A stretch of DNA of 64,000 nucleotides from Bradyrhizobium sp. BR13661 (GTDB lineage Bacteria; Pseudomonadota; Alphaproteobacteria; Rhizobiales; Xanthobacteraceae): contig NZ_JARXWB010000037.1 in the NCBI RefSeq assembly GCF_029892425.1, forward strand, positions 1 to 64,000, in the 5' to 3' direction. Under the pieces are notes generated by a model. The model saw only the letters and a list, made by a program, of their open reading frames with translations. It made no database searches and was not told where the DNA came from. Position numbers and translations under genes: made by a program. This document shows, one piece after another, positions 17,872 through 27,132 of this stretch (position 1 is its first letter; each line of letters begins with the position of its first letter).

Positions 17872-18940
17872 GTTTGCTCAATGATTGTCTTTTGGAGGCG
17901 CGCCCCAAGGCTTGCCTTATAGGTTGGTCAACGAAGACCGAGGCGGCATAGGAAAATAAAACGATGGTAGTGGCTTCGACGGCTAACAATGCTGGACTGT
18001 GTTCGTAACCGTTGGTTCTAGCAAAATTGCTGAAGATTCGAACAAACGGATAATGCACAATATAAACTGGATACGATAGCTGACCGGCCAAAATAGCAAA
18101 TCGTTCAAGGGCGCCCGAGAGACGTGCGTTCGCTCCCACGGCGATTAGGAGTGGGAAGATCAGCAGCACCGAGCAAAGATAGTAAAACGTCGGAAATGGA
18201 GTTTTCGGCGTGAAAAGAATGATGGCTAGCAATGAGATCGGAAGCAATGCAGGCAAAGTGAAGTCCCTCAAGCGTCCAGCTGCGTGCAGACGTGACAGCG
18301 CGACGCCAGCTCCGAACGAAAAGAAGACCTTACCTAGTCCGCGGTACAAGGTTGACCAGTTCTCGGCCCCTTCTAGTCCGCCCGGTGTCGAACTCATTAC
18401 TATCAGAACTGAAGCGCAGAGGATGATGATGGTTGCTAGGACGGCGTTGGACAACTTGCTGACAGTCAGAGCATAAGCTGCATTGACCACAAGCTCGTCA
18501 AAAAGCGACCAAGTTGGCGTGTTAAACGGATAGGCTGCTTCGTTGCCGGGCCTGATCAGGAAGGGAGACGGAAGTATAAGAAGACCTGCTACTAGCGCCG
18601 CAAGCCCTCGAAATATGAAGTCTATATCATGGCCGACCCATGCTCTAATTGAGAGGACAACAAATCCTAAGAAAAGGCCTGCAAACATCAATGGGTAAAG
18701 GCGTATGAGGCGGATCTTGGCAAATTCCAGGAACGTCAGTTCGTTTTGAAGGCGACTTTCGTAAGCGTGCGCGATAACGAAACCGCTTAGTGCGAAAAAA
18801 AAGTCAACGGCCAGCGGCGCATGGACTGGTACATAATGAAATTCGAGGGGATCGAGCATGTGAAGCGCGACGACAGCAAACGCCGCAACCCCTCTCATTC
18901 CGTCAAGAACGACGAAATGCTTGGTTCTCGTAAAAGGCAC
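17861..18940 (-). CDS. Membrane O-acyltransferase (acyltransferase-3 family)
   Basis: A 359-residue polytopic acyltransferase-3 protein starting at a GTG. Motifs are VVLDGMRGVAAFAVVALHML, FFFALSGFVIAHAYESRL and TWSLFDELVVNAAY, with DQPIR at the end. It is clearly paralogous to the gene at 36735-37796: both share TKHF...LDGxRGxAAF, FxLSGFVxAHAYExxL and F..IRLxRLYPL in the same places. Coupled to the next acyltransferase gene by an 11-base overlap. Likely to modify an exopolysaccharide or lipopolysaccharide sugar at the inner membrane. Confidence 0.85.
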   Translation of the reverse strand: MPFTRTKHFVVLDGMRGVAAFAVVALHMLDPLEFHYVPVHAPLAVDFFFALSGFVIAHAYESRLQNELTFLEFAKIRLIRLYPLMFAGLFLGFVVLSIRAWVGHDIDFIFRGLAALVAGLLILPSPFLIRPGNEAAYPFNTPTWSLFDELVVNAAYALTVSKLSNAVLATIIILCASVLIVMSSTPGGLEGAENWSTLYRGLGKVFFSFGAGVALSRLHAAGRLRDFTLPALLPISLLAIILFTPKTPFPTFYYLCSVLLIFPLLIAVGANARLSGALERFAILAGQLSYPVYIVHYPFVRIFSNFARTNGYEHSPALLAVEATTIVLFSYAASVFVDQPIRQALGRASKRQSLSKHAT

Positions 18941-19132
18941 AGACTGCGTAATCTCAGCCTCGCGGAATTAGCTCGGTTGGTACAATCGACTAACTAAGAG
19001 CCACTGAAGCCAACACATCTTTGAAATCTTAAGATATTTGGTAGAACGCTAGCATTAGCGAGGACCCAGCACAAGGATTGCTGCCAAGAATGAAAGGTTG
19101 AAACGCCATCTGGCTCGTTTGAAATCTGCCAA

Positions 19133-20005
19133 CTACAACTCCAAAACCGCCTCTGGACGTAGTCTTCCGCAGACAAGGTCGCGAAGAGCGATCAAATTTC
19201 CCTTTAGGCGTCCCGGACGATCGATCCAAGGTTCCGAGCGCGGGCTTCGAATGAGATTTGCGGCAATATTCCGAAGAACGAGCTTAAACGCATAGGCAAA
19301 ACGCATCGTACCTTTTCGAACTAGATAAACTGGATTGGCGATTTGGGAATATCCAAAACGAACTCCCGGTAAGCGCGCGGACTTAACACCACGATGAACC
19401 CCGGCAAAAGCATCTGTTTTGACTTGTTTCCCACGGCGCGCCATGCGGCTCGCAAAGTCGATGTCTTCTTGCCAACCATAGAGTGGAAGTGTTTCGTCGA
19501 ACCTCTGCCCTCGTATTGCCGAGACACGATAGATCATATTGCAGCCATATAGTCCGTCCTGCTCTCTCAGTATTCTTGGCTTGTTGCCGTGCTGAGGAGT
19601 GTAGCCCGAAATTAACGCGCTGGCCTCTTCGTAGCTGATCCCCGCGGAATTGATGCCGTCAGCAAGCAGGACTCCGGTTGCGCCAGTCACGTCCGGATGA
19701 TTCTCAAAAAAAGATGCTGCTCCCTGCAACGACCCTGGCGCTGGCAAGTAGTCGTCATCAAAAAAAGCAATGAGATCTATATCCGCAGGGAGAGCATCCA
19801 ATGCTCTGTTACGTTGAGCGCAAAGTCCTGGCGTGCCAAAAACGATCTTCAGCGATGGGTCGCTTATTAAACCTCCGACATCGGCCTCGGATACCACCGA
19901 GAGCACAATGAGGCAGGGTTTAAGCGATTGCGCGCGTAGCTGCGCGATCAGTTGACCGATCTCTTCTGGTCTGCCGCGGGAAGCGATAGCCACCGCAATA
20001 TTCAT
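19133..20005 (-). CDS. GT2-family glycosyltransferase
   Basis: A 290-residue GT-A fold enzyme of family 2. The N-terminus MNIAVAIASRGRPEEIGQLI begins the nucleotide-binding domain, LIAFFDDDYLPAPGS is the DxD motif, and LPLYGWQEDIDFASRM provides the catalytic ED. There are no membrane helices. The first four bases overlap the stop of the upstream GT4 gene, so they form a tight two-gene unit and probably add consecutive sugars. The 190 bases downstream hold no gene. Confidence 0.85.
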   Translation of the reverse strand: MNIAVAIASRGRPEEIGQLIAQLRAQSLKPCLIVLSVVSEADVGGLISDPSLKIVFGTPGLCAQRNRALDALPADIDLIAFFDDDYLPAPGSLQGAASFFENHPDVTGATGVLLADGINSAGISYEEASALISGYTPQHGNKPRILREQDGLYGCNMIYRVSAIRGQRFDETLPLYGWQEDIDFASRMARRGKQVKTDAFAGVHRGVKSARLPGVRFGYSQIANPVYLVRKGTMRFAYAFKLVLRNIAANLIRSPRSEPWIDRPGRLKGNLIALRDLVCGRLRPEAVLEL

Positions 20006-21114
20006 GTCGCCCCCTTTTGATCAACGGTTTGGCTGACAGACTCGATGACGTTCGCCAACTTTTGCGCGCTCGCGGCCCAAGTAAAGTTCTTCCCTTGTCT
20101 GAGTCCCAGATTAGTTGCGGTGCGTCGACCATTTTCGTCTTCCATGAGAGTCAAGAGTGCTGTGGCCCACCCAAGATCATCATCTGGCGAGACGTATGTG
20201 GCTGCATCGCCGCAAACTTCTTCAAGCGCGCCGCAGGGGGCCACGACAACAGGGCACCCAACGTGCATCGCCTCCAATGGCGGAAGACCAAAACCTTCCG
20301 TTGTTGAAGGGAACGCCAGCGCCGCGGCACGCTCCATAAGAGCTCGGAGTTGTCCGTCGGTGACGGCACCGGCAAAAAGAGTATTTTCTGGTGGCGTCTG
20401 ACCGATCTCTTCAAATTCCTTTCTGCTGGCCTTACCCACCAAAACAAGCCGCGCGCTTCTCATGCTACGTTGCGAAAATGCACGAAATAGGATCGAGATA
20501 TTCTTATGAGCCTGGGTGTTGGAAAGGGCTACCACATATCTGTACGGCTCAAGCCCAAGCTCGGCAATTATATTTGGTTCTGACTTGCAAGCCAAAACAT
20601 GGTCCGCGCCATTATGAATGACCTCCACCTTATCTTCCGCCGCTATGCCAAAGCGCACAAGTTGCCGTTTTGAGTATTCCGAGACGGTAAGGATCTTCGC
20701 CGACGACTTTCCTATGCGCGGAAGCATGAACTGATAGAAGTGACGGAACGCTGGACTATATGACTCAGGCGTCAAAAAGACCTGAGCATCATGTATCATT
20801 GTGATGCTGACTGGGCCCAGCAACGGCGCGAGATTGCACAAATTTATAAGTAATGATCCTCGCGCGAGAAATGGGAGATCAATTTGCTCCCAAGGCTGCC
20901 AAGTGAACAATCCCGATGTGGATTGCTTGACCGTATCCAACTCTAATTGGCGCCCGTTTCGCGGTGTAATCAACTCAGTTGACTTGAGCGCTTCACGAGG
21001 CTCTTTGGTGATGATCTTATCTAAGCCGACAATCAGCTCGCCCGCGACTCGGTGCACTCCCGTCGGACTCGCTGTTAGAAATTTTCCGTTAAAGACGATT
21101 GGTCGGGTCGCCAT
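20002..21114 (-). CDS. GT4-family glycosyltransferase
   Basis: A 370-residue GT-B enzyme of family 4. The N-terminus FNGKFLTASPTGVHRVAGEL is the TGVxR acceptor-side motif common in rhamnosyl- and mannosyltransferases of exopolysaccharide clusters. ITMIHDAQVF and VVALSNTQAHKN follow, then STTEGFGLPPLEAMHVGCP with the Glu pair. It shares its end with the GT2 gene through a four-base overlap. A 640-base gap separates it from the divergent flippase gene. Confidence 0.87.
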   Translation of the reverse strand: MATRPIVFNGKFLTASPTGVHRVAGELIVGLDKIITKEPREALKSTELITPRNGRQLELDTVKQSTSGLFTWQPWEQIDLPFLARGSLLINLCNLAPLLGPVSITMIHDAQVFLTPESYSPAFRHFYQFMLPRIGKSSAKILTVSEYSKRQLVRFGIAAEDKVEVIHNGADHVLACKSEPNIIAELGLEPYRYVVALSNTQAHKNISILFRAFSQRSMRSARLVLVGKASRKEFEEIGQTPPENTLFAGAVTDGQLRALMERAAALAFPSTTEGFGLPPLEAMHVGCPVVVAPCGALEEVCGDAATYVSPDDDLGWATALLTLMEDENGRRTATNLGLRQGKNFTWAASAQKLANVIESVSQTVDQKGAT

Positions 21115-21758
21115 CGCGCAATCACAATACGATTAACTAAGATGAGACTAAGCTTTATAGGAGAAGCAGCTCCTACAGCTATAAATGGTTTTCGCCTCGT
21201 TCGTCTAGGGCTGTTTCTGCGTCCAACCTTGGTGACGCTTCAAGGTTAACTCCTGTGTTGCAGCAGGCTCCTTTTACCGCGATCACTCTCCTTAAAGGTT
21301 GCCTCGGTGCAAGGAGGAGGTGGCGGCCCGACATTTGCGAGAGTATCGCTACAGGCCGCCAGTCATAGAAAGTTAGACAAGATCATTGCGGACGCAGATC
21401 ACGTGAATCGAATAGAAAGTCACGCGCAGCATATAAAGCAGGCTCTCAAGCATCTTCTAGGATCGGTGCGCTCACCTGAAATGCGATATGTATTAAAAAT
21501 GAGCGGAAATTGGTGATTTGTTCGCCAAAATCGAGCCGCCCGCCAATATAGTAACGCTCTTTGCCGAACGCTCCTGCTGTCACCGTCGAACAACGGCAAC
21601 CGTGCAAATATTGGGTCGGCTCCATAGCTGCTGGTAACGCAGCGCGCTGCGACCATTCGCTAGTTTACCAAGGTCGAGCGCAATACTAGAAAATGTCTTA
21701 ACTCCAAGATAGATTGTCGCAACTTTAAGCACGAAGTTCCCTCCTTTTCCGGTGTTCC
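21115..21758. other. Divergent intergenic region before wzx-like gene
   Basis: About 640 bases between divergent genes. A 69-codon GTG frame at 21307-21516 has a GGAGG-like tract near its start, but the protein has no family resemblance and I do not call it. The promoters of the GT4 gene and the flippase gene should lie here. Confidence 0.35.
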
Positions 21759-23246
21759 GTGGCCGAGCAGACCCAAGCAAAATCTTTGCGCTATGCCGCC
21801 GCGGAAGGCATGGCGTTTCTGGCTGTCCAAAGCGTTGCTTCGCGGGTCGTCCTTTTCGGCGCGCAAGTTGTTTTAGGCTTTCTTCTGACGCCAAGTGAAT
21901 TCGGTGTCGTGGGTCTTGCTCTTTTGGTCACCACAGTGGCCTGGACGTTCATTGGTTTTGGCGTTGACACAGTTCTCCAGCAACGCAGCTCAAAGCTTGT
22001 TCTCTGGGAGAAGGCTGCATTTGCAGTGTCGATGGGACAGGGCATATTGGCCGCACTCGCTCTTGCCTTGGCTGCTCCGCTAATTGCACGAGCGTTTGGA
22101 GAGCCGGACATTGTTGGCCCGCTAATGCTCGTCGCGGTAAGTATGCCCATCATCGCGCTTTCTGTGGTGCCTGGCGCAAAAATCTACGCAGGTCTCAATT
22201 TTCGTTGGGCCGCAGGCTATGCTCTCCTAGAACTTTTAAGTAATCAAATACTCATCGTGGTGTTGGCGCTGCTACATACGGGCGTCTATGCTTTTTTCAT
22301 TCCTATGCCCGCGATATTCGGGTTGCGCGCCATCTTTTATCTCCGCAAGACACCGCTAGCACTACGCGGAAGAGCCAAACTTAAGCAGGTTTGGTATTTC
22401 CTAAGGCAAGGCGGCCGTGTTTTTCTTTCCAAGCTGATCCTCTCGTTGATTGATCAGGGCGACTACCTGCTGTTGGGTCTGTTCGCGACAGCTCAGGCCG
22501 TTGGCTATTATTACTTCGCGTTTCGTTTGGCAGCGATGCCGGTTCGTGTTGTTGCCGGCAACCTACAGAGTATCTTGTTTTCAACTTTAACTAGGTTTGG
22601 CACCGAGAAATCCCGCATGATTGAGGCAGCGCTCAAGTCGGCAGAAGCCTTGAGCTACATTGTCACGCCGCTCTGCTTTTTTCAGGCCGCCGTTGCAGAT
22701 CCCATCTTGCGTTCTTTGTTCGGTGACAAATGGCTTCCTTCCATCTTGCTACTTCAGATTCTTAGTCTTGGCCTTCCAGCCGAAGCAATAGCTTCCGTCG
22801 CTCGCGCTCACTTGACAGCCGTGGGGGCGTTCGACACCTTCTTGAAGTTTAGTAGCGTAAGCGGGATCTGCTTTTTTATCGTTGTTGGAGTTGGTGCCCA
22901 TCAAGCGCAAGCGACCGGCGTGGCGATCGGAGTGTTCGCCTATTATGTGGTGTTGCAGCCAATTCTCTTCTTCCGTGTGTTTCCTCCGGGCCGCCGCTGG
23001 TTGCAGCATGCCTCGCGTATTTTTCTGGGTCCGGCGGCGCTTTCTGTGGTCAGTGTATCGGTCGGTCTTGTTGCTTCTCTTGCTTTTTCTTCGGACGGTC
23101 CGCTGCTGAGGGCAATTGTGATACTCAGCGTCTCCTCAGTGATCTATCTTGGTCTGCTTCAGCTAATACAGAAGCAAATCTTTGATGAGCTCTGGAATTT
23201 GGGCCGAGAGATTGTTCGAAGAAACACGCGTCCTGCACCAGGATAA
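21759..23246 (+). CDS. Wzx-type lipid-linked oligosaccharide flippase
   Basis: A 495-residue protein with about 12-14 hydrophobic helices and the MOP/polysaccharide-transport pattern: GMAFLAVQSVASRVVLFGAQ at the start, TPSEFGVVGLALL, and GDYLLLGLFATAQAVGYYYFA. It probably flips the finished undecaprenyl-linked repeat across the inner membrane for Wzy-dependent polymerisation. It starts at a GTG and no ATG near it is better. It is the only flippase in the window, so both glycan clusters may depend on it or one may have its own elsewhere. Confidence 0.87.
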   Translation: MAEQTQAKSLRYAAAEGMAFLAVQSVASRVVLFGAQVVLGFLLTPSEFGVVGLALLVTTVAWTFIGFGVDTVLQQRSSKLVLWEKAAFAVSMGQGILAALALALAAPLIARAFGEPDIVGPLMLVAVSMPIIALSVVPGAKIYAGLNFRWAAGYALLELLSNQILIVVLALLHTGVYAFFIPMPAIFGLRAIFYLRKTPLALRGRAKLKQVWYFLRQGGRVFLSKLILSLIDQGDYLLLGLFATAQAVGYYYFAFRLAAMPVRVVAGNLQSILFSTLTRFGTEKSRMIEAALKSAEALSYIVTPLCFFQAAVADPILRSLFGDKWLPSILLLQILSLGLPAEAIASVARAHLTAVGAFDTFLKFSSVSGICFFIVVGVGAHQAQATGVAIGVFAYYVVLQPILFFRVFPPGRRWLQHASRIFLGPAALSVVSVSVGLVASLAFSSDGPLLRAIVILSVSSVIYLGLLQLIQKQIFDELWNLGREIVRRNTRPAPG

Positions 23247-23907
23247 CTGATCCGATCTAGCCGGGCGAAGTCGATGATCAAGCAGGGGGCTAAAGCCAGA
23301 GATTCTTTCGGAGGCTGGAAAGGTCATTGGTGAGATTTGCTTCACAATGTGGGACTTCTGCCGTGAGCGGAAGTGCGGTCACATTGCAGGAGGTGCCCTC
23401 ACACCGATTGTCGTGCGGCTGGCCGGGTCCCACAGGGCTCTTCTTGGCGAAGCTATTTGATGTTCGAGGCAGGTGCTCGATAGTCGGCAACGCGGCCCCG
23501 TCGCAGCGTCACTGGGACAATCGCTTTCTGTCAAAAAACGAGCAGCGTGGGAAGTATATTACAGAGCTGGCGAGAGCTTCGAACAGTGTAAGGAATAACT
23601 ACTCGATGTGTTGTTGGGTGGTTGCCCGGTCTATCCGTTCGATTGCCAGAGATGTTCGATCGCGATCTTACATCGCGAGAGGAGGGGAGGCGTGCCTATT
23701 GCCACAGCTGTACTCGCGTCCACCATTTATGAGATAGGCGCAACGCTCCAAACAAAATCACGGACATGCGAAGTGGCTAGCGATGAGGCGGGCCATCCTG
23801 CGGCGAAGTTCTGCTCTAACAATAGGCGTATCATCGAATCCAAAATCGGTGTAGTGTCTCATGTAATTGCAGACCGTGCCGTATTTTGACAAGTAGAAGA
23901 GAAGTGC
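23247..23907. other. Gap between flippase and GMC oxidoreductase genes
   Basis: About 660 bases. Overlapping short frames on both strands have no family resemblance. No terminator hairpin with a T tract was seen. It may hold the promoter for the oxidoreductase. Confidence 0.35.
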
Positions 23908-25665
23908 GTGAAAGTCTCCAGTCTCTCTGAATTTGAAAATGGAGCGCAGCTCGAGGCGGATTTGCTTATCGTCGGTGCGGGACCGGCAGGCATTAGTATC
24001 GCTCGTTCCTTTTTTGGCACCAACGTAAGCGTATTGATAATCGAAAGCGGTGGGATTGCGCAGGACCCCGCCTACGAAGCGCTTAATGAAGTCGATGCGC
24101 CCAATGATTTGTGGACGCTGGCTGAAGCTGAAAGGCGGCGCCAATTTCACTATCGCGCGACGCTTTGGTCTCACGAATCTCAACGTTTTGGCGTTCGTAG
24201 CCGCTGCGTTGGTGGGGCGTCGGCGGTATGGGCCGGCAAGTCGGCCACCTTTGATCCCATCGATTTTGAGCGGCGACCTTGGGTTGCTCACTCTGGTTGG
24301 CCGATTGCACAGAGTGACCTTGCGCCTTATCTTGATGCTGCTGCCAGCGCGCTCAATCTCGGTCCAAACTGTTATGACGAGCGGCTGTGGTCGATGATCG
24401 ACGCACCAAGGCCGCGAGCCAATCCGGACCCTTCGGTCCTAGGATCTTTCTTCTGGCAATTCGCGCGTTCTCAGACAGACTTTCTACGGCTCGGGCCAGA
24501 ATTTCTCCGAGAGCATCCAGATAACGTGCGCTTGATCGTTGGTTCGACTGTTACGTCAATCCGGCTGGATAATTGCCGGTTCGGACATGTCGAGGCAAGT
24601 TCTCTTACAGGTAAGCGCATAACAATTGAAGGCAGAGCTTGCGTTGTAGCTGCCGGCTCCATCGAGAATGCGCGACTGCTCTTGCTGTCGGCCAAAGATC
24701 AGCCAGGACTCACCAACGAGGCGACAGGCCGCTATCTGATGGACCATCCCAGTGCGCAGATTGCATCTTACGATGCAAGCGAGGCGGCCCGTATGTCGGC
24801 TCGTTTCGGCTTTTACAGTGTTAAGCATGACAAGAAAGTTTCGATGTATATGCGTGGCCTGGCGTTATCTCCCGAAATTCAGCGCAGGGAGGAGCTGCTT
24901 AATTGCGCCATCTACATGCTCGATAAGCGAGCACTGGATGATCCGTGGGAGGCAGTGAAGCGTTTCGCCCGAAGAGACTTTTCGAAATGGTCGACCGATA
25001 CTCGCGTCATAGCCGGCAGCCCGGGGGTGATTGTCAAAGGGGTGGGCCGTAAGCTGCTGCAAAGTCGCTTGATGCCGCGGCCAGTCAGCAGTTTTCTAAT
25101 AGACAGTTTAATACGCTTTAATCCCAACTTTGTGGCGCAGGAATTCCAGACGGGCGGACTGCCGCACAAGCTCGTTGGTCTTGGCGTCGAGGCCATTTCT
25201 GAGCAGCCGCCAGATCCCAGCAATCGAGTTACGCTGTCAGAGAAGCGAGACATATTGGGAATGCCACTTCCGTTTGTTACTTGGCGGGCCTCGGAGCAAT
25301 CGCGCCGCACGTTGGCACGTATAGGCGAATTGATGCGCAGCGAGTTTCTGCGCGTTGGGCTTTCTGCGCCGCAGCTCGAGGCTTGGGTCGAGCAAAAACG
25401 CTACGACGGTGCCATCATTGTCGATACGGCGCACACGGCTGGAACGACTAGAATGGCTTCTGAGAGAAGGGCAGGCGTAGTCGATCAGAATTGCCAAGTA
25501 TTTGGGATTAGCGGGCTCTACTTCGCTGGCGCTTCGGTATTTCCGACCAGCGGCCATGCCAATCCAACGCTCATGATCGTCGCTATGGCGTTGCGCCTTG
25601 CTGATCGTTTGAAAGGGGAGCTTGGTGCATCAGCCGGCGCTGCTCGCGATTTCAGTGCACATTAA
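23908..25665 (+). CDS. GMC-family FAD-dependent oxidoreductase
   Basis: A 585-residue flavoprotein of the glucose-methanol-choline family. The FAD-binding Rossmann motif is IVGAGPAGIS (GAGPAG at 23-28). The second signature region is CVGGASAVWAG, and the C-terminus has DTAHTAGTTRM (509-516) and GASVFPTSGHANPT (541-554), where His550 is the expected active-site base. Family members oxidise alcohol groups, often of sugars or cyclitols, and pass electrons to oxygen or another acceptor. No signal peptide is visible, so it is probably cytoplasmic. Its placement after the flippase suggests it makes an oxidised sugar precursor, but this is inference. Confidence 0.85.
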   Translation: MKVSSLSEFENGAQLEADLLIVGAGPAGISIARSFFGTNVSVLIIESGGIAQDPAYEALNEVDAPNDLWTLAEAERRRQFHYRATLWSHESQRFGVRSRCVGGASAVWAGKSATFDPIDFERRPWVAHSGWPIAQSDLAPYLDAAASALNLGPNCYDERLWSMIDAPRPRANPDPSVLGSFFWQFARSQTDFLRLGPEFLREHPDNVRLIVGSTVTSIRLDNCRFGHVEASSLTGKRITIEGRACVVAAGSIENARLLLLSAKDQPGLTNEATGRYLMDHPSAQIASYDASEAARMSARFGFYSVKHDKKVSMYMRGLALSPEIQRREELLNCAIYMLDKRALDDPWEAVKRFARRDFSKWSTDTRVIAGSPGVIVKGVGRKLLQSRLMPRPVSSFLIDSLIRFNPNFVAQEFQTGGLPHKLVGLGVEAISEQPPDPSNRVTLSEKRDILGMPLPFVTWRASEQSRRTLARIGELMRSEFLRVGLSAPQLEAWVEQKRYDGAIIVDTAHTAGTTRMASERRAGVVDQNCQVFGISGLYFAGASVFPTSGHANPTLMIVAMALRLADRLKGELGASAGAARDFSAH

Positions 25666-26089
25666 ATTGGCGCCGCAGCCGCACGGGTAAAGCGAGCCCA
25701 CGGGCTCGATAAATTGCTCACCCGCGGCAAATGAGCAGGCAAGAAACCTGCTATGAGAAACTTGGCGCATTCTGCGATCGGCCCTGCATCACCGCTCCGG
25801 CTCTCTCCTACGCGGCTCCGGGACGCTTTGCGCGATCTCCACGTCTCTGAGCGACAACTAGCGACGATAACGCCTCTCGCTCATTGAACTGAAAGCGTGT
25901 GAGGAAGCGTCGAATATAGATCTATCCTCCGTTGACGCTCATGTGAGTGGGTAGGTTGTCGTCGGCACCCGTAGGCGGGATAGTCAGTAAGATTGCCATT
26001 GCAATGATTAATGTTGTCAGTGACCGCTCAAGTTCTATATTCTCTTCGCCGTTTCATTTGTGCCACGACTTATTTTAGATTGATGGTTC
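25666..26089. other. Intergenic gap
   Basis: About 420 bases with no gene. The small inverted repeat GAGCCCACGGGCTC near 25690 lacks a T tract and may be a weak transcript end for the oxidoreductase gene. Confidence 0.35.
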
Positions 26090-26350
26090 ATGAGCGATGA
26101 TGTGAACGCGCGTCACGCGCTGTTGGTCTTTCGACAAGCTTATTTCTCTTCGGTCGATGTCGCGGGCCAACTGATCGCGGGGCTTGTTATTGATCTACAG
26201 AGCGATCGATCGACGGTTACGAAGAGACACCACACAGCCATCACGGCGCTATGCGCGCTGGAGGTTAGCTTCTCGAAGGGAGGCTGGCCATCTCCGGCGG
26301 CTTGGGAGTTAGCAAATGAGGCTTTGCAAGCATGGTGCGCAGAACCTTGA
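26090..26350 (+). CDS. Small hypothetical protein
   Basis: An 86-residue frame with an even composition and no signal peptide or clear domain. A helix-rich C-terminus ends in AWELANEALQAWCAEP. It precedes a good terminator-like hairpin at 26434-26468, which supports a transcript ending here. I do not recognise the family. Confidence 0.4.
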   Translation: MSDDVNARHALLVFRQAYFSSVDVAGQLIAGLVIDLQSDRSTVTKRHHTAITALCALEVSFSKGGWPSPAAWELANEALQAWCAEP

Positions 26351-26433
26351 TGCGCGCCACGCCCGAGCAAGGTCACCTCTCATGGTAAAACCCCTGGGTC
26401 GAACGAAGTGCCATTTTGGCCCCCAAGTCATTA

Positions 26434-26468
26434 CCCCGCCCACTCCTCGGCGCGCGGGGCTTCTTTTT
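26434..26468 (+). terminator. Rho-independent terminator-like hairpin
   Basis: CCCCGC (26434-26439) pairs with GCGGGG (26454-26459) around a 14-base loop and is followed by CTTCTTTTT. It would end a plus-strand transcript from the 86-residue gene. The rest of the gap 26351-26898 holds no gene I can support. Confidence 0.5.
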
Positions 26469-26898
26469 GATCGCAACTCGTTTGCCAGCACAAACCGCAG
26501 TGAGTTTGATGCCTTTCGGCTGCTCGGAATTTTCTGCTAACCTAGGAACGTGCAATGTCCGGGACTGCTTACCCCGACTTGCAGTCACGCGGCTGCTTCC
26601 TTGCCGCCGCTTTGGACGCCTTCGAGTGCGCTGAAAGCGAGTTCGAAACTAGTGCGCCGTAGTGTTACATTTACCAGTCGGTGACATTAGTGCTTCACAC
26701 AAACGTCATTGACGAGCGCTAGCTTTCACTCGCGCGACGGTGGCCGCCTCGTCGCTCAATGTGCACTCCGAGCTCCCGTAGCTCCATGGTAGGCGCGGAG
26801 CCTTTTTTGGTGCGGTCGTGATTGCCATCTCCAAGTTGGAGCGTCAGATGAGCGAAAATCGTCATTTGCTACATATTCATTCGGCGTAGGCCGCAGGG

Positions 26899-27132
26899 TT
26901 ACCACCCGAGCAGTCCAGGGTTCTCTTTGTAGAACCTAATCAGCTCGATGAGGTTTTCGAGTCCGAAGTCGGTGTACGCTTGGACGCCGTCTTCTCCGAC
27001 GCCATAGACCCAGATGATGCCGTCCTCGATCTCCATCTCGTTGGCGATGTCCCACGGCCAATCTTCGTCTTCGCCGAGGTCGTTCGTGACCTGGGTGATG
27101 GTGGTGACGTGATGAACTTTGTTGACGTGCAT
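26899..27132 (-). CDS. IS66-associated small acidic protein, intact
   Basis: A 77-residue protein starting at ATG 27132 (MHVNKVHHVTTITQVTN). It is strongly acidic in the middle (DLGEDEDW, NEMEIEDGIIWVYGVGED). The same protein, decayed, lies in the second IS66 remnant near 38230-38460. I recognise it as a small frame that accompanies IS66-type elements in rhizobia; its function is unknown to me. The frame is complete here although the transposase upstream is dead. In the six-frame reading it appears fused to the broken transposase, but its own ATG is clear. Confidence 0.6.
   Translation of the reverse strand: MHVNKVHHVTTITQVTNDLGEDEDWPWDIANEMEIEDGIIWVYGVGEDGVQAYTDFGLENLIELIRFYKENPGLLGW

Noticed and set aside
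18962..19010. tRNA-like 5' sequence (GCGGAATTAGCTCGGTTGGTA)
   Set aside because: The D-arm does not pair fully and no anticodon arm, T-arm motif (GTTCGA) or 3' acceptor strand follows.
21307..21516. 69-codon GTG frame with G-rich start in the divergent region
   Set aside because: The G-rich tract lies inside the first codons rather than upstream, and no family is recognised.
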